From Chara braunii (Eukaryota > Streptophyta > Charophyceae > Charales > Characeae): a stretch of 22,677 bases of DNA. A program made the position numbers and the translations under genes. Positions within the stretch are counted from its first letter, which is position 1; each line of letters starts with the position of its first letter. A model generated the notes under the pieces. That model was given only the letters and a program-made list of their open reading frames with translations, ran no database searches and had not been told where the DNA came from. The stretch covers positions 2,343,370-2,366,046 of the forward strand of contig BFEA01000008.1 of NCBI GenBank assembly GCA_003427395.1, in the 5' to 3' direction. Positions 12,301 to 18,578 of the stretch are shown here, piece by piece.

Positions 12301-13163
12301 TGAAAAGCAGCACTGAGATACGGCGAAGTAGTTGTTGTGCCAGCCAATGGTTTGTGAGGAGGCCGTTCATGAATAGTGCAAATTGTTGGACGAGGGCAAG
12401 CGTGTGGGGGTATTCTACGAAGAGCTGGAGGAGATTTGTGAGCTTTCAGCACGTAGTAAAGGTAAGGTAGGGTATCAGTATGGGTGTAGCCCCAACGGTG
12501 ATTGCATCTTGCATGGCGGTCAAAGGACATCAGCACCAGATTCATCAGGACGAGTATAAGTGGGACTGTCCAAATGGGTGGAAAGACTAAATAGATACTA
12601 ATTCTTGCAGCAAATTGCCAAATTGTGCGATGTTTTGTCCACAGGGACAATGGCGAAGTATTGTTGAAGATGGCGCAAGGAGGCATGTATAGAACGAAGT
12701 GAACATGGCTGGCTCAAGTGATTGGAGAACGAGACTGCATTGGATTGACAATGTGCAAGGATTGCAGAACGCCAGCTGTTCAACTTCTGAGAAAGAGACG
12801 AGAAAGAAGAAGATCGAGAATGCCCAGCCAACAACCTTTTCTAATTCGCAATGTACTCATCAAGTCCAATTGCCAATGCCTGGAGCACATCGGCAGTTTC
12901 CCCATTCAGGCGATACTTCGACCCTTCTTGAAACAGCTTGCGGAGGCTAGCTATCATCGGAGATGATATCGTAGTCAACAGACACAACATGGCCATCAAC
13001 AAGATCGGAACAATGAGGAAAGGCTCTGCAGCATTCGCAATTTGAGGAGTCGGTAAGGTCATGCCAGGAGTAACACTCAAGGCCACATCAGTGAAGTTAC
13101 AAAATTGGACACGTGTGGGTGGCATCAGTTTGTCACATAAACGAAACTGTGTGGCTGCTTGAG

Positions 13164-13243
<80 letters not shown>

Positions 13244-16200
13244 GCACAACATCACACAGACAAGCCCACACACAGGCTATTCATGCACATACAACCTCCC
13301 CATCTTTGACAACCATGATCAATAATGTATACTAAATTGAGAGCAACCAAGGACCGCAGCCTGGTATTTGCTGTTGTATACTAAATTGAGAGCAACCAAG
13401 GAGCGCAGCCTGGTATTTGCTGTCGGCATTGCAAGGACAGCCTATCTCAAGGCTTCCTGAGACCGGGTTTGTGCGCCTACACACTCCTCTGAAGCTTCCT
13501 CCCTCTCTCCCTCTTATTTGGCACATTAGTATTCAGGACAAAATGTCTGCAACTTCTGCGGCTCTAAAATCCCAGAGTCATTCAAGGACAGTGCCCTCTG
13601 CCCACCAACCTCCCTTGGCCCTCCCTCCCTCTCATCTGCCAGATTGCCATGCAAAATCAAATGACTATTAACTTGTTTGGAACTCTCTGGTGGAACTATG
13701 TTTGGAACGCCTCCAAGGCAGATGGGATCAAGTGTGTGCAGCTTTGATCGAGCACCGAGTTTGTTAGAACTTAGAAGAGCAGAGGCTGCAGATCACAAAT
13801 TATGTTTTTGAATATTGAAGGATTCTGAAAATCCTGAAGAAAAAAAAAAAAGAAAGAATCCCATCCCAACTCCATTGCCATCTTCCCCTGTAGACCTTGG
13901 GAGTGTCTTCCAGAGAAAAAGACCTGTTCTACATGGGTCCTTAGTCCAAACAAATAGTACTCTGAGCCTTCAGGTAAGGTGTTTATGGTCTACATACTGT
14001 GGAAGCTTCCAACCGTTGTGTCGAACTATTTCACTTCTTTGTAGATTGCTGGGAACGTAATCGCTTATATAAAGGTTAAGAGTCATTCAGTCCTAAAACT
14101 AGAACCCCGCGCCGCCAGGTCGGTTGCGACCTTGCATCCACACATCTGTGCTTACGGCCTACAGTGCGTGGAAACCTGCAACCCTTGCCACAAACTACTT
14201 CATTTCTTCATTGGCTGTGGGGACATAATTGTCGCTATAGAAGTTGAGAAGACGGTGATCGTTCGGGAGCAGAGACTTCCTCCCTCCTGTGTATGAACCT
14301 TAAGTGCTCGAGCCTCTCTTTCTTTTTTCCTCTTCTCTGCAATAATAGGGATTCGCATATGGATGATGTGATGGAATGTGACATATCTGGGAGCATATAG
14401 ATGAACACATTCAAAATCAGTAACCCCCCATTACGTAATGGCATGCCCACAGAAATAACAGGAGGGGACTTGCATCCCTAACGTACAGAACACCATTCCC
14501 CACCTTGCAAACTCTCTCATTCCCTCCCTGTCCCAACCTCCCTCCCTAACATGATCTACCTGAAAAGGCTTCTTCACCACCTCTACTTCTGCTCCTGGAT
14601 CGCCTTCGTCACCCGGTTTACGCTTCGGCTTTCCTTCACAGTCCGCAGCCAGATGACCTTGCTGCCCACATAGGAAACAAGCGTCCTTCCCCTGAGGCAG
14701 GAACACAATCTGCACAATTCAACCACCATAAACAAAATGCTCAGTGTCCGCATAAGTGCATGAGACTGATAAACGCTCCTCTTCTTGTACAAGTGCCAGG
14801 GGGCTTGCATCGCAGCTACAGGCTAGAACTGCAGCAACTCGAACACCTCCCTCGAATTGCTGGACGGAGTGATTTTTTAGCACTTTGAAAAGATATGTTT
14901 ACCTGATTTTTCACACTGAATACTTTGAGATTCTCTTCGTCGTGAAAAAAGGTGTAGACGAATGAAAGCTAATAGAGAAAGATTTCGAGCTTTAAAATTT
15001 AATCAAATATTTGTGGAGTTGATTATTATTCATTGAAAATATTTGTAGACTCAACACGCGGTTGATTATTCTTCTTGAAAATACAGACTATGTTGTGGAC
15101 AGCAGCTCCGGACTCTCCAGTTAATTAGGGATGTCAGGGGTTATGAACCGAATGAAAGCCAGCAGAGAAAGATTTCGATGGAATTTTTGAGTTTAAATTG
15201 ATTTTTTCAATTTTTTTAGTGGAGTAGATTAATAATCATTATCCTTCTTGAAAATACAGACTAGTGGACAGCAGCTTTTGGACTCTGCAGCTAATTAGGG
15301 ATGTGGGGGGCTGATTAATAATCCTTCTCGAAAATACAGACCATGTTATGGACAGCAACTTTGGAATCTACAGCTAATTAGGGATGTGGGGGGCTACGAT
15401 CTAAAGGTGACTCCAACGACTACCGTCTTCCCCCCGAACATAACGCGCCCTGATCATGAATGTATACAAACCATCTTTCTGGTCTGATGAGAAGCGGTTA
15501 ATGGAAGGCCGTTGTTCCTCATCATGAACATCATAAAAGACACGACTCTGTTCCATCACCGGTGCTACCTGGCCCTCATTCCCTAGCATTCACCCCTTTT
15601 CTTTGGGCTTTTGAAGGAGGAGACACATTTGTTAGAATTTTATGACCCAATATTCAGAAATTGATTTTTTATTTGGCCTTGTTTGTGACACACCTTTTTT
15701 TTCCAGAATGCATCCTATAACTTTGTCATCATGGTAAAAATGTACAATGCGGCGGTAAAAATTTAAAATGCGGCGTTTTACCATGGTGGTATGTTCATAA
15801 TAAGGTTGCGGGTTTAATTCCCACAATCCCCAACATGAACATACCACCAGTGCTACCTGGCCCTCGTTCCATAAGATAGAACTAAGCACCAAGGACAAGG
15901 ACAGACGTCTTTGCCAAGTTAAAAAAGCAAAAAAAAAAAACAAAAAAAAAGTATTTGCCAAGTTGCTAACACTGGCTTGTGGTAAGCAAAAGACCTGTAA
16001 CCTGGATAGAGTGATACAAGAAACAGACTTCACTGTCCCTAGAAATGCTAACATTTGCTAACATATTAGGGCGGCAGAGACATGGCCTTCGGTGTTCTCT
16101 CTGAGCATTGACGGCATTGCTGGAAAATCTCGATGGGGAAGCAAGGTAGAGTGGNACGGCATTGCTGGAAAATCTCGATGGGGAAGCAAGGTAGAGTGGA

Positions 16201-18578
16201 CTTTTGGGTGACATGTGGTTCGACCCACATGATGTCAAGCTTTTATTGGCGATGCAACTGTGTGTCCCAGTGGGAATCATGTGGTATGTGCTGACTGGGT
16301 TGCACATGCTGGGTTGTTTTGAGTCCGACAAGCGCACGATGCAGGTTAACGACTCAGTCTGATACCTTTCAAGGGCCTCCAGCATTTTGTTCCTTGGCTT
16401 GGAGAACGCTGAGTTTTACAGTCTTATCCATTTTGTGGGCCCAATGGAATTTCAGGCTCAAATTTTAACTAAGTCTTTCTCGAGCCCACCCCGACCTTTC
16501 CTCAAACGACTACACGGCAATGGAAATGAGCACCCTTAAAGAAGTTTTAGACGAGGAGCTGGAGGAGTAGGAGAAGGACAAATACGGAAAACAGGAATGA
16601 GCAGAAGGGGGGGACGGGGTACACAAGGAAAACACTCAGAAACAACCTACTGCTTGGTTTAATCACATTAGCAGCCAAGAATGCTGCCTGACCAAGCAAT
16701 GAAAATAAGACATAACACTAACTGTTATGCCAAGGTTACACACTCACTCTGTCCCAAGGTGAGCAGACTTCCATTCAACCTTAGAGCTCAGAGGGGTTAG
16801 AGCCTTCGCAAATGGGGTCGACAAATAGAGCGCGGTCTTCGCTTATGCGCCCCTTCAGCATGTTGGTCATCTCTGGTACAGTCTTCCACACCAGATAGTA
16901 GCAAGCGATGCCCATCAGTTTACCGCCGTACCCAGTTGATCGTTCACACAGGTGGTTTCTGCTGCCAAGAAATCCTTTCCCTACCAAAGACGTGAAGGAC
17001 CACCCACACAGTCTCAGTATGGCCCATGTTGGAGACGAAGCAAGGATCTAAATAAAGATGGGCTGGAAACTTGACAAAGGGAAGTTCTTCAGAATAAATA
17101 AATCAGAAACAGAACATTGAACATTCTGTTTTTCAGATGAACCTTGTACATGTGAGGGTTCAGAGAATCACCCAAGAAGGGTGGTATTATGATTCCTCAC
17201 TTTTCCCAATACTGCGGAAGGTAGTTGCAGTTTAACCCTTCCTTTTCACTCGAAAGAGGGAGGGGGGGGGCAAGTACAAAGGACCACTGCCTTTCCAAGC
17301 TGTTGGCCACGGGAAGGTACCCGCGAGTCTCGGAGGTGGGAAACAAAAAGTAGGCCGGCCCGGTACCCCAAGAATGCAGTGTAGGCTATATTCCCAATTT
17401 CCTACTTTTCCCAACACTGTGAAAGGCAGTGGCAGAATACGGGGACAGGGCCGGCCTACATTTCGTTTCCCGCCTCTGAGACTTGCACGTACCGTCCCAC
17501 GGCCAACAGCTTGGAAAGGTAGTGGTCCTTTAACAGAACAGAACTAGTCTGCAGGTGTACTTGCCCCCCCCCCCCCCCCCCCCCCCCTCCCTTCTTTTGA
17601 GAGAAAAGGAAGGGTTAAACTGCCACTACCTTTCGCAGTGTTCGGAAAAGTGGGAATATAGCCTACACCGCATTCTTCGGGGACAGGGCCGGCCTACTTT
17701 TCCTTTCCCGCCTCTGAGACTCGCGGGTACCGTACTGCGGCCAACATCTTGGAAAGGTAATGGTCCTTTAACAGAACTAGTCTGCAGGCGTACTTGCCCC
17801 CCCCCCCCCCCCGCCCCCCAACCACCACCACACACACACAATAAAAAGGAGTACCTGACTTGAAGATAAGCAACATACAAGAAACTTGAAGAAAGAGAAA
17901 AAACATTATCAGGAGTGCTTCCAGCTTGCATCCTTTCGAGCATAATGATCAGTTATCAATAGAGTGTCTATAGCATTGCTGCCTAGTTTACTTAACCAGT
18001 TGACACAATGAGGATCGCCGCATGATGTTAAACCACCAGTACATCTGCACCTCATTTGCAGACAAAGGCTCTCCCCCTGCGAGCCAAGCTTTGCCAAGAC
18101 CCCGGCACGGCATGCACTTTTTCTTTTCGGTTGGATCTCATTTGCAGACAAAGGCTCTCTCCCACTGCGAGCCAAGCTTTGCCAAGACACCGGCACGGCA
18201 CTTACTTTTTCTTTTCGGTTGGATGGCACAGCCAGCCATTTTGGTCCAGTATCCCCGAGCCTCCGAGATTTATGGATTGGCTCGATTTCAATTATCATGC
18301 TTGCCTGAGCAATGTACTGGCGGTTTAAGGCAACTGTGTTTCCCACTCCCACAAAATGCGCAGGACCTCAATATCATAATAGCCATATTCTCAGAGATCC
18401 TAAAAAAAAACTTCACAGAGACTCACCACAACACCATAGTTTGTGGCAGAGTAACATTTATCGCATCATCATGATTTGAATACAGGGTCTCCACACAGAA
18501 TGGACGCTGCCTCACCTCCCGAAGAATGGTGAAGTGTATCTCGTGGGTTGCAAGAGAAAGCATAATGAGATCTGCATC
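1076..18578 (-). CDS. XRN: 5'-3' exoribonuclease, XRN2/Rat1 type (partial, five exons)
   Basis: Joined in the order 18578-18516, 14709-14560, 3461-3297, 1803-1726, 1162-1076, the exons give one open frame of 181 codons. All four introns are GT-AG and all junctions are phase 0. The family degrades RNA with a 5' monophosphate processively from the 5' end: nuclear members act in termination and rRNA processing, and plant XRN4 acts in cytoplasmic decay. Visible marks are a DADLIML block and a GNDFLP block, which carry acidic metal-binding residues of the active site, and a CX2CX4HX4C zinc knuckle typical of XRN2-type and plant members. The N-terminal block with the remaining acidic residues and the C-terminal half are outside the window. 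No stop or frameshift lies in these exons, so the gene is probably functional. Nuclear or cytoplasmic class cannot be told from this part. Intron sizes are 3806, 11098, 1493 and 563 bp. Confidence 0.93.
1163..1725 (-). other. XRN intron (563 bp)
   Basis: The intron begins GTATGT and ends TTGTCAG on the minus strand. It contains a short tandem repeat at about 1405-1462, with two copies of ATATACAAGGACAAAAG-like sequence. Nothing else is recognised. Confidence 0.8.
1726..1803 (-). CDS. XRN: XRN exon, fourth visible
   Basis: These 26 codons run from [10 protein letters not shown] to GGYLTDSGE and directly continue the LEIRE end of the preceding exon, as in plant XRN proteins. The acceptor is TTTTGCAG before GGC and the donor is GAG followed by GTATGT. 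Both sites are strong. Confidence 0.93.
1804..3296 (-). other. XRN intron (1493 bp) with repeats
   Basis: The intron starts GTGAGG and ends TTTTGCAG on the minus strand. It holds a (CT)n tract at about 2140-2171, the 158-bp tandem pair at 2506-2821, a 25-bp tandem repeat just after it (about 2808-2860), and a loosely repeated segment at 2900-3180. The open frames here follow the repeat periods, so they are not taken as genes. Confidence 0.8.
2506..2821. repeat. Two tandem copies of a 158-bp unit
   Basis: The units 2506-2663 and 2664-2821 are almost identical, with only a few substitutions. The end of the unit is then reiterated as a 25-bp repeat containing GAGCCAGCAGATATCTCGT. It lies inside an XRN intron. 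Confidence 0.9.
3297..3461 (-). CDS. XRN: XRN exon, third visible (catalytic GNDFLP block)
   Basis: These 55 codons begin [11 protein letters not shown] and end [10 protein letters not shown]. They include [19 protein letters not shown], one of the best conserved blocks of the family; its GND aspartate corresponds to a metal-binding residue of the active site. The acceptor is GTCACAG before TAT and the donor is GAG followed by GTGAGG. The exon joins in frame to the KKPFQ end of the exon 11.1 kb upstream. Confidence 0.96.
3543..3651 (-). pseudogene. Duplicated, broken XRN exon copy
   Basis: This is a tandem copy, offset by 190 bp, of the first half of the exon at 3461-3297. The GTCACAG acceptor before TATTTGC is kept, as are the residues [15 protein letters not shown]. 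An in-frame TAA lies at 3630-3628. The copy stops resembling the exon near 3553, before the FFVGNDFLP block, and has no matching donor. If spliced in, it would add a stop and remove the catalytic aspartate. It is a decayed pseudo-exon in the large intron. Confidence 0.9.
3652..4410. other. Intron sequence without recognised features
   Basis: This is part of the 11.1-kb XRN intron. It has short open frames on both strands that match no family I know, and a GA-rich direct repeat at about 4256-4295 (GAAGAAGAGGGG twice). No gene is supported. Confidence 0.6.
4411..4475. repeat. (CT)n microsatellite
   Basis: A pure CT run of about 32 repeats, one of several long CT tracts in the window. A shorter CT run follows at about 4555-4570. 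Confidence 0.98.
4476..5103. other. Intron sequence, GC-rich, repeat-derived
   Basis: At 4634 an ATG followed by three codons runs into CAG-GTAAGT, which looks like a short first exon on the plus strand, but no continuation was found. From about 4948 to 5050 a segment containing GAAGTTCAAACAAA and AATGGCCTGTGCTAAAAA is present twice. No gene is supported. Confidence 0.45.
5104..5290. repeat. Four tandem copies of a 46-47-bp unit
   Basis: The marker AGGGCCTGTA recurs at 5131, 5177, 5224 and 5271. Each unit also holds TCAGGCTTTCAGGCTGAAA, so the array is rich in short palindromes (AGGGCCTGTAGGCCCT). Transcripts of either strand could fold into repeated hairpins. Confidence 0.93.
5291..6189. 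other. Intron sequence with a TATA-like box, no gene
   Basis: CTATAAATAG at about 5623-5632 fits a plant TATA box on the plus strand, but no coding region could be tied to it. Direct repeats of CTGTCAG/GTGCAGTTTG lie at 5685-5730. The open frames at 5239-5619 and 5652-5924 are not recognised and have no family motif. Confidence 0.4.
6190..6260 (-). mobile_element. tRNA-derived SINE head (Pol III A and B boxes)
   Basis: On the minus strand TGGCTGCAGTGGTT (6254-6241) fits the A box of tRNA genes, and GGTTCGATTCC (6209-6199) is an exact B box, at normal tRNA spacing. The sequence starts GTCAC like Ser/Leu tRNAs. The T-arm and anticodon stems do not pair properly, so it is not a working tRNA. 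It is best read as the head of a SINE or a tRNA pseudogene; a tail and target duplication were not delimited. Confidence 0.6.
6323..6352. repeat. (CT)n microsatellite
   Basis: Fifteen CT repeats directly abut the hammerhead-bearing repeat copy that starts at 6353. Confidence 0.97.
6353..6475 (-). mobile_element. Hammerhead-bearing repeat, copy B (partial)
   Basis: The sequence shares the roughly 130-bp repeat also found at 8120-8260 and 19477-19710. On the minus strand it has CTGACGA (6456-6450), a pairing stem II with one G-U (GTTGG/CCGAC), and GAAAC (6432-6428). The 5' strand of stem III is missing: where it should be, the sequence turns into a TATATA run. Stem I is reduced. It is a truncated, probably inactive ribozyme copy. 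Confidence 0.75.
6476..7003. other. Intron sequence, AT-rich then GC-rich, no gene
   Basis: Another fragment of the hammerhead-bearing repeat (TATATATCGTCAAACAGAG and following bases) lies at about 6603-6640. A direct repeat around GCCGCCGTAAAACTTAG/GCCGCCGCAAAAATCG lies near 6890-6920. No coding sequence is supported. Confidence 0.5.
7004..7514 (+). pseudogene. Unrecognised coding remnant, broken
   Basis: One frame is open from 7004 to a TAG at 7400-7402 (132 codons, no ATG needed) and reads like protein, for example [19 protein letters not shown] and [19 protein letters not shown] second frame, 7440-7514, continues with [18 protein letters not shown] and stops at TAG 7512-7514. The overlapping frame at 7044-7274 is also open. 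I do not recognise the family; it may be a fragment of a transposable-element protein. The 35 bp at 7464-7498 recur at 7622-7656. It is opposite in strand to the host gene and lies in its intron. Confidence 0.35.
7515..8119. other. Intron sequence, repeat-derived
   Basis: It includes the second copy of the 35-bp segment (7622-7656) and a B-box-like GGTTCGACCCC on the minus strand near 7808, without a convincing A box. The rest is AT-rich and shows nothing recognisable. Confidence 0.45.
8120..8260 (-). mobile_element. Hammerhead-bearing repeat, copy C (most complete)
   Basis: This is the best preserved copy of the repeat family. On the minus strand the ribozyme comes first, followed by a pyrimidine-rich segment (CCTCTTCTCCCTCTCTGCC) and the end CTATTTGACGATATATATA. 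Type III hammerheads in short repeats are known from plant retrozymes (non-autonomous LTR retroelements that form circular RNA), and hammerheads also occur in Penelope-like terminal repeats. Either origin is possible, and long terminal repeats were not delimited. Further partial copies follow at 8358-8450 and about 8680-8735. Confidence 0.7.
8196..8255 (-). ncRNA. Type III hammerhead ribozyme, complete
   Basis: Minus strand, 5' to 3': stem III strand ACAGACTGT (8255-8247); cleavage triplet GTU with U at 8246, so the predicted cut is between 8246 and 8245; stem I GAGG-loop-CCTC (8245-8232, loop GTTCAG); core CTGATGA (8231-8225); stem II GTCGG/CCGAC (8224-8220 with 8212-8208, 7-nt loop); core GAAA (8207-8204); stem III return strand to 8196. 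Stem III has nine pairs with one G-U, including the A15.1-U16.1 pair. All invariant core bases are present. GUU is a weaker cleavage triplet than GUC. A type I reading with GTC at 8197-8195 needs a stem I that does not pair. Confidence 0.85.
8247..8356 (-). repeat. Nested inverted repeats next to the hammerhead
   Basis: CAGTCTGTA (8248-8256) is complementary to TACAGACTG (8347-8355). Between them AGTGATA (8282-8288) pairs with TATCACT (8317-8323). On the minus strand this gives a two-part hairpin just upstream of the ribozyme. Its inner strand overlaps the 5' strand of stem III, so the two folds exclude each other. Confidence 0.75.
8358..8450 (-). mobile_element. (AT)n plus hammerhead-bearing repeat, copy D (core missing)
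   Basis: An AT run at about 8358-8378 leads into TCGTCACAAATAGAACTGCC and the GTAAACCGTAGGCAGAGAG segment shared by the family. The similarity ends after ACAACAAACGAGGGG, just before the ribozyme would begin. Confidence 0.7.
8495..8585. repeat. Perfect 39-bp inverted repeat
   Basis: The arms 8495-8533 and 8547-8585 are exact reverse complements, separated by 13 nt (8534-8546). The arms are AT-rich. Transcribed from either strand this gives a long perfect hairpin. It could be a very small MITE, a recent fold-back, or a small-RNA precursor. Perfect pairing implies a recent origin or correction. Confidence 0.97.
8586..9325. other. GC-rich intron sequence at the 3' side of the retroelement
   Basis: Composition changes sharply from AT-rich to GC-rich near 8740. 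Two hairpins are visible: CCCTTAAGGGG with CCCCTTAGGG (8903-8931) and GGCCCTCG with CGAGGGCC (9128-9149). Open frames on the minus strand (8926-9372) have no recognisable motif. It may be the 3' part of the retroelement on the minus strand. Confidence 0.5.
9326..9649 (-). pseudogene. RING-type (C3HC4) zinc finger module
   Basis: The frame holds CPFC, then 21 residues, then [10 protein letters not shown], nine residues and CGNC. This is C-X2-C-X21-C-X2-H-X2-C-X2-C-X9-C-X2-C, an exact fit to the RING-HC consensus, which typically binds two zincs and an E2 enzyme. A further CPLC lies near the end of the frame. It is in a different frame from the protease just upstream, so a frameshift separates them. 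Fit to a spacing pattern is suggestive only; function as a ubiquitin ligase is not shown. Confidence 0.55.
9770..10426 (-). pseudogene. Josephin-like cysteine protease (deubiquitinase fold), frameshifted
   Basis: The first part holds [15 protein letters not shown] followed by [17 protein letters not shown], which parallels the start of Josephin domains (catalytic Cys, a helix, then the F/Y-x-P and QLD positions). The second part, in another frame, holds GSGHYMAIV and YWELWNN. The candidate triad is Cys (codon 10174-10172), His (9909-9907) and Asn (9864-9862). The His-to-Asn spacing of 15 residues equals that of ataxin-3. Cys-to-His is about 88 residues against about 105 in ataxin-3. A frameshift lies near 10005-9986. 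The family removes ubiquitin from proteins; what it would do here is unknown. OTU or another C-H-N protease is the main alternative. Confidence 0.6.
10430..11387 (-). pseudogene. Low-complexity linker with a Cys-rich cluster
   Basis: An open frame of 323 codons. Its first half is almost only Ala, Ser, Thr and Val with short repeats such as [11 protein letters not shown], encoded by a degenerate array of GCAGTAGAAACT-like units (10980-11240 on the plus strand). It is followed by an [11 protein letters not shown] stretch and a cluster, FHCSHCSTF then [11 protein letters not shown], that could bind zinc. It sits between the reverse transcriptase and the Josephin-like part and overlaps the end of the former in another frame. 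It resembles a disordered linker in a polyprotein. Confidence 0.5.
11380..13120 (-). pseudogene. Reverse transcriptase, Penelope-like, inactivated
   Basis: From N to C terminus: [13 protein letters not shown] with [59 protein letters not shown] (first catalytic Asp, 12149-12147), [21 protein letters not shown] (catalytic Asp pair, 11732-11727), then [15 protein letters not shown] and [10 protein letters not shown]. This order and the GIPMGTN and YPSA blocks fit the Penelope-like group as I know it; other non-LTR classes are less likely. Four stops break it (TAG 12840-12838, TAG 12597-12595, TAA 11837-11835, TGA 11527-11525), plus frameshifts near 12.5-12.6 kb and 11.6 kb. The catalytic aspartates remain. 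No GIY-YIG endonuclease was seen. Confidence 0.8.
13165..13243. repeat. (TC)n then (CA)n compound microsatellite
   Basis: A CT tract to about 13219 passes into a CA tract. It has the same arrangement as the start of the window and lies at the 5' side of the reverse transcriptase. Confidence 0.97.
13244..14559 (-). other. 5' part of the 11.1-kb XRN intron
   Basis: A direct repeat of TATACTAAATTGAGAGCAAC occurs at about 13327 and 13377, with period 50. A looser repeat with GTAGATTGCTGGGAACGTAA/TTGGCTGTGGGGACATAATTG lies at 14040-14240. Nothing coding is recognised. The intron donor GTAGAT is at 14559. Confidence 0.6.
14560..14709 (-). CDS. XRN: XRN exon, second visible (zinc knuckle)
   Basis: These 50 codons begin [10 protein letters not shown] and end EVVKKPFQ. 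They contain [14 protein letters not shown], a CX2CX4HX4C knuckle found in XRN2/Rat1 and plant XRN proteins and absent from animal XRN1. A charged [12 protein letters not shown] stretch follows. The acceptor is TTGTGCAG before ATT and the donor is CAG followed by GTAGAT. The frame continues exactly into the exon at 3461. Confidence 0.95.
15061..15395. repeat. Three diverged copies of an 85-bp unit
   Basis: The units 15061-15140, 15227-15311 and 15312-15395 share TTCTTGAAAATACAGAC, a GGACAGCA block and TAATTAGGGATGT. The last two are adjacent. An unrelated-looking stretch separates the first from them. Confidence 0.85.
15783..15848 (+). mobile_element. tRNA-like sequence inside an inverted repeat
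   Basis: GGTGGTATGTTCAT is complementary to ATGAACATACCACC at the two ends. Inside lies GTTGCGGGTTTAATTCCCAC, which pairs like a T-arm and is two bases off a B-box consensus. The acceptor stem of a tRNA cannot form. It is probably a SINE or tRNA relic. Confidence 0.35.
16111..16199. repeat. Identical 44-bp copies either side of a single N
   Basis: 16111-16154 and 16156-16199 are identical and the only ambiguous base of the window (16155) lies between them. This is what results when two contigs with overlapping ends are joined without merging the overlap. It is most likely an assembly artefact, not a biological duplication. Confidence 0.85.
16200..17237 (-). other. XRN intron sequence with one unassigned open stretch
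   Basis: On the minus strand 16987-16784 is open and ends in a stop. It reads like protein, with [19 protein letters not shown] and [17 protein letters not shown] do not recognise it and it does not belong to XRN. It may be a fragment of a mobile element or pseudogene. The remainder shows nothing. Confidence 0.4.
17238..17815. repeat. Repeat family with poly-C/poly-G tracts, three copies, inverted
   Basis: A unit with GGACCACTGCCTTTCCAAGC, a GTAGGCCGGCC block and AATGCAGTGTAGGCTATATT occurs at 17238-17433 (G-tract side first). It occurs again in the opposite direction at about 17434-17588 (partial) and 17590-17815. C runs lie at about 17563-17586 and 17798-17812. The head-to-head pair could fold into a long hairpin. 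It looks like a non-autonomous transposon nested in itself. Confidence 0.8.
17816..18515 (-). other. XRN intron, donor-proximal part
   Basis: Contains the 86-bp tandem duplication at 18053-18224. The minus-strand open frame 18352-17909 spans that duplication, carries no known motif and is probably chance. The donor GTGAGG is at 18515. Confidence 0.6.
18053..18224. repeat. Tandem duplication, 86-bp unit
   Basis: CATTTGCAGACAAAGGCTCT starts at 18053 and again at 18139. The copies run through CTTTTTCTTTTCGGTTGGAT with few differences. Confidence 0.93.
18516..18578 (-). CDS. XRN: XRN exon, first visible (DADLIML block)
   Basis: These 21 codons start [13 protein letters not shown] and end IHFTILRE. 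The two aspartates of DAD correspond to metal-binding residues of the XRN active site. The acceptor is TTTTGCAG before GAT and the donor is GAG followed by GTGAGG. The exon that should precede it (ending near the RHC-x-YGL motif of the family) was searched for on the minus strand up to 22677 and not found. Confidence 0.95.

Larger units (their letters stand above)
9326..13150 (-). mobile_element. Decayed retroelement: reverse transcriptase, linker, Josephin-like protease, RING
   Basis: On the minus strand, in order: a Penelope-like reverse transcriptase (about 13120-11380), an Ala/Ser/Thr/Val-rich linker with a Cys cluster (11387-10430), a Josephin-like protease (about 10250-9790) and a RING finger (9649-9326). 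Several in-frame stops and frameshifts show it is dead. It lies in the 11.1-kb XRN intron in the same direction as the gene. No terminal repeats or target duplications were delimited, so the true ends are unknown. That all parts belong to one element is inferred from order and strand. Confidence 0.65.
14710..16110 (-). other. Part of the 3.8-kb XRN intron, repeat-rich
   Basis: It holds two copies of GAATGAAAGC...AGAGAAAGATTTCGA (14962 and 15149), the 85-bp repeats at 15061-15395, paired segments reading GTGCTACCTGGCCCTC (15563 and 15851), and a tRNA-like hairpin (15783-15848). Poly-A runs lie near 15925-15950. No coding sequence is supported. Confidence 0.6.

Noticed and set aside
16784-16987. 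Minus-strand open frame as an XRN exon
   Set aside because: XRN continues directly from the exon at 18516 to the one at 14709, so no residues are missing here, and the sequence does not resemble the family.
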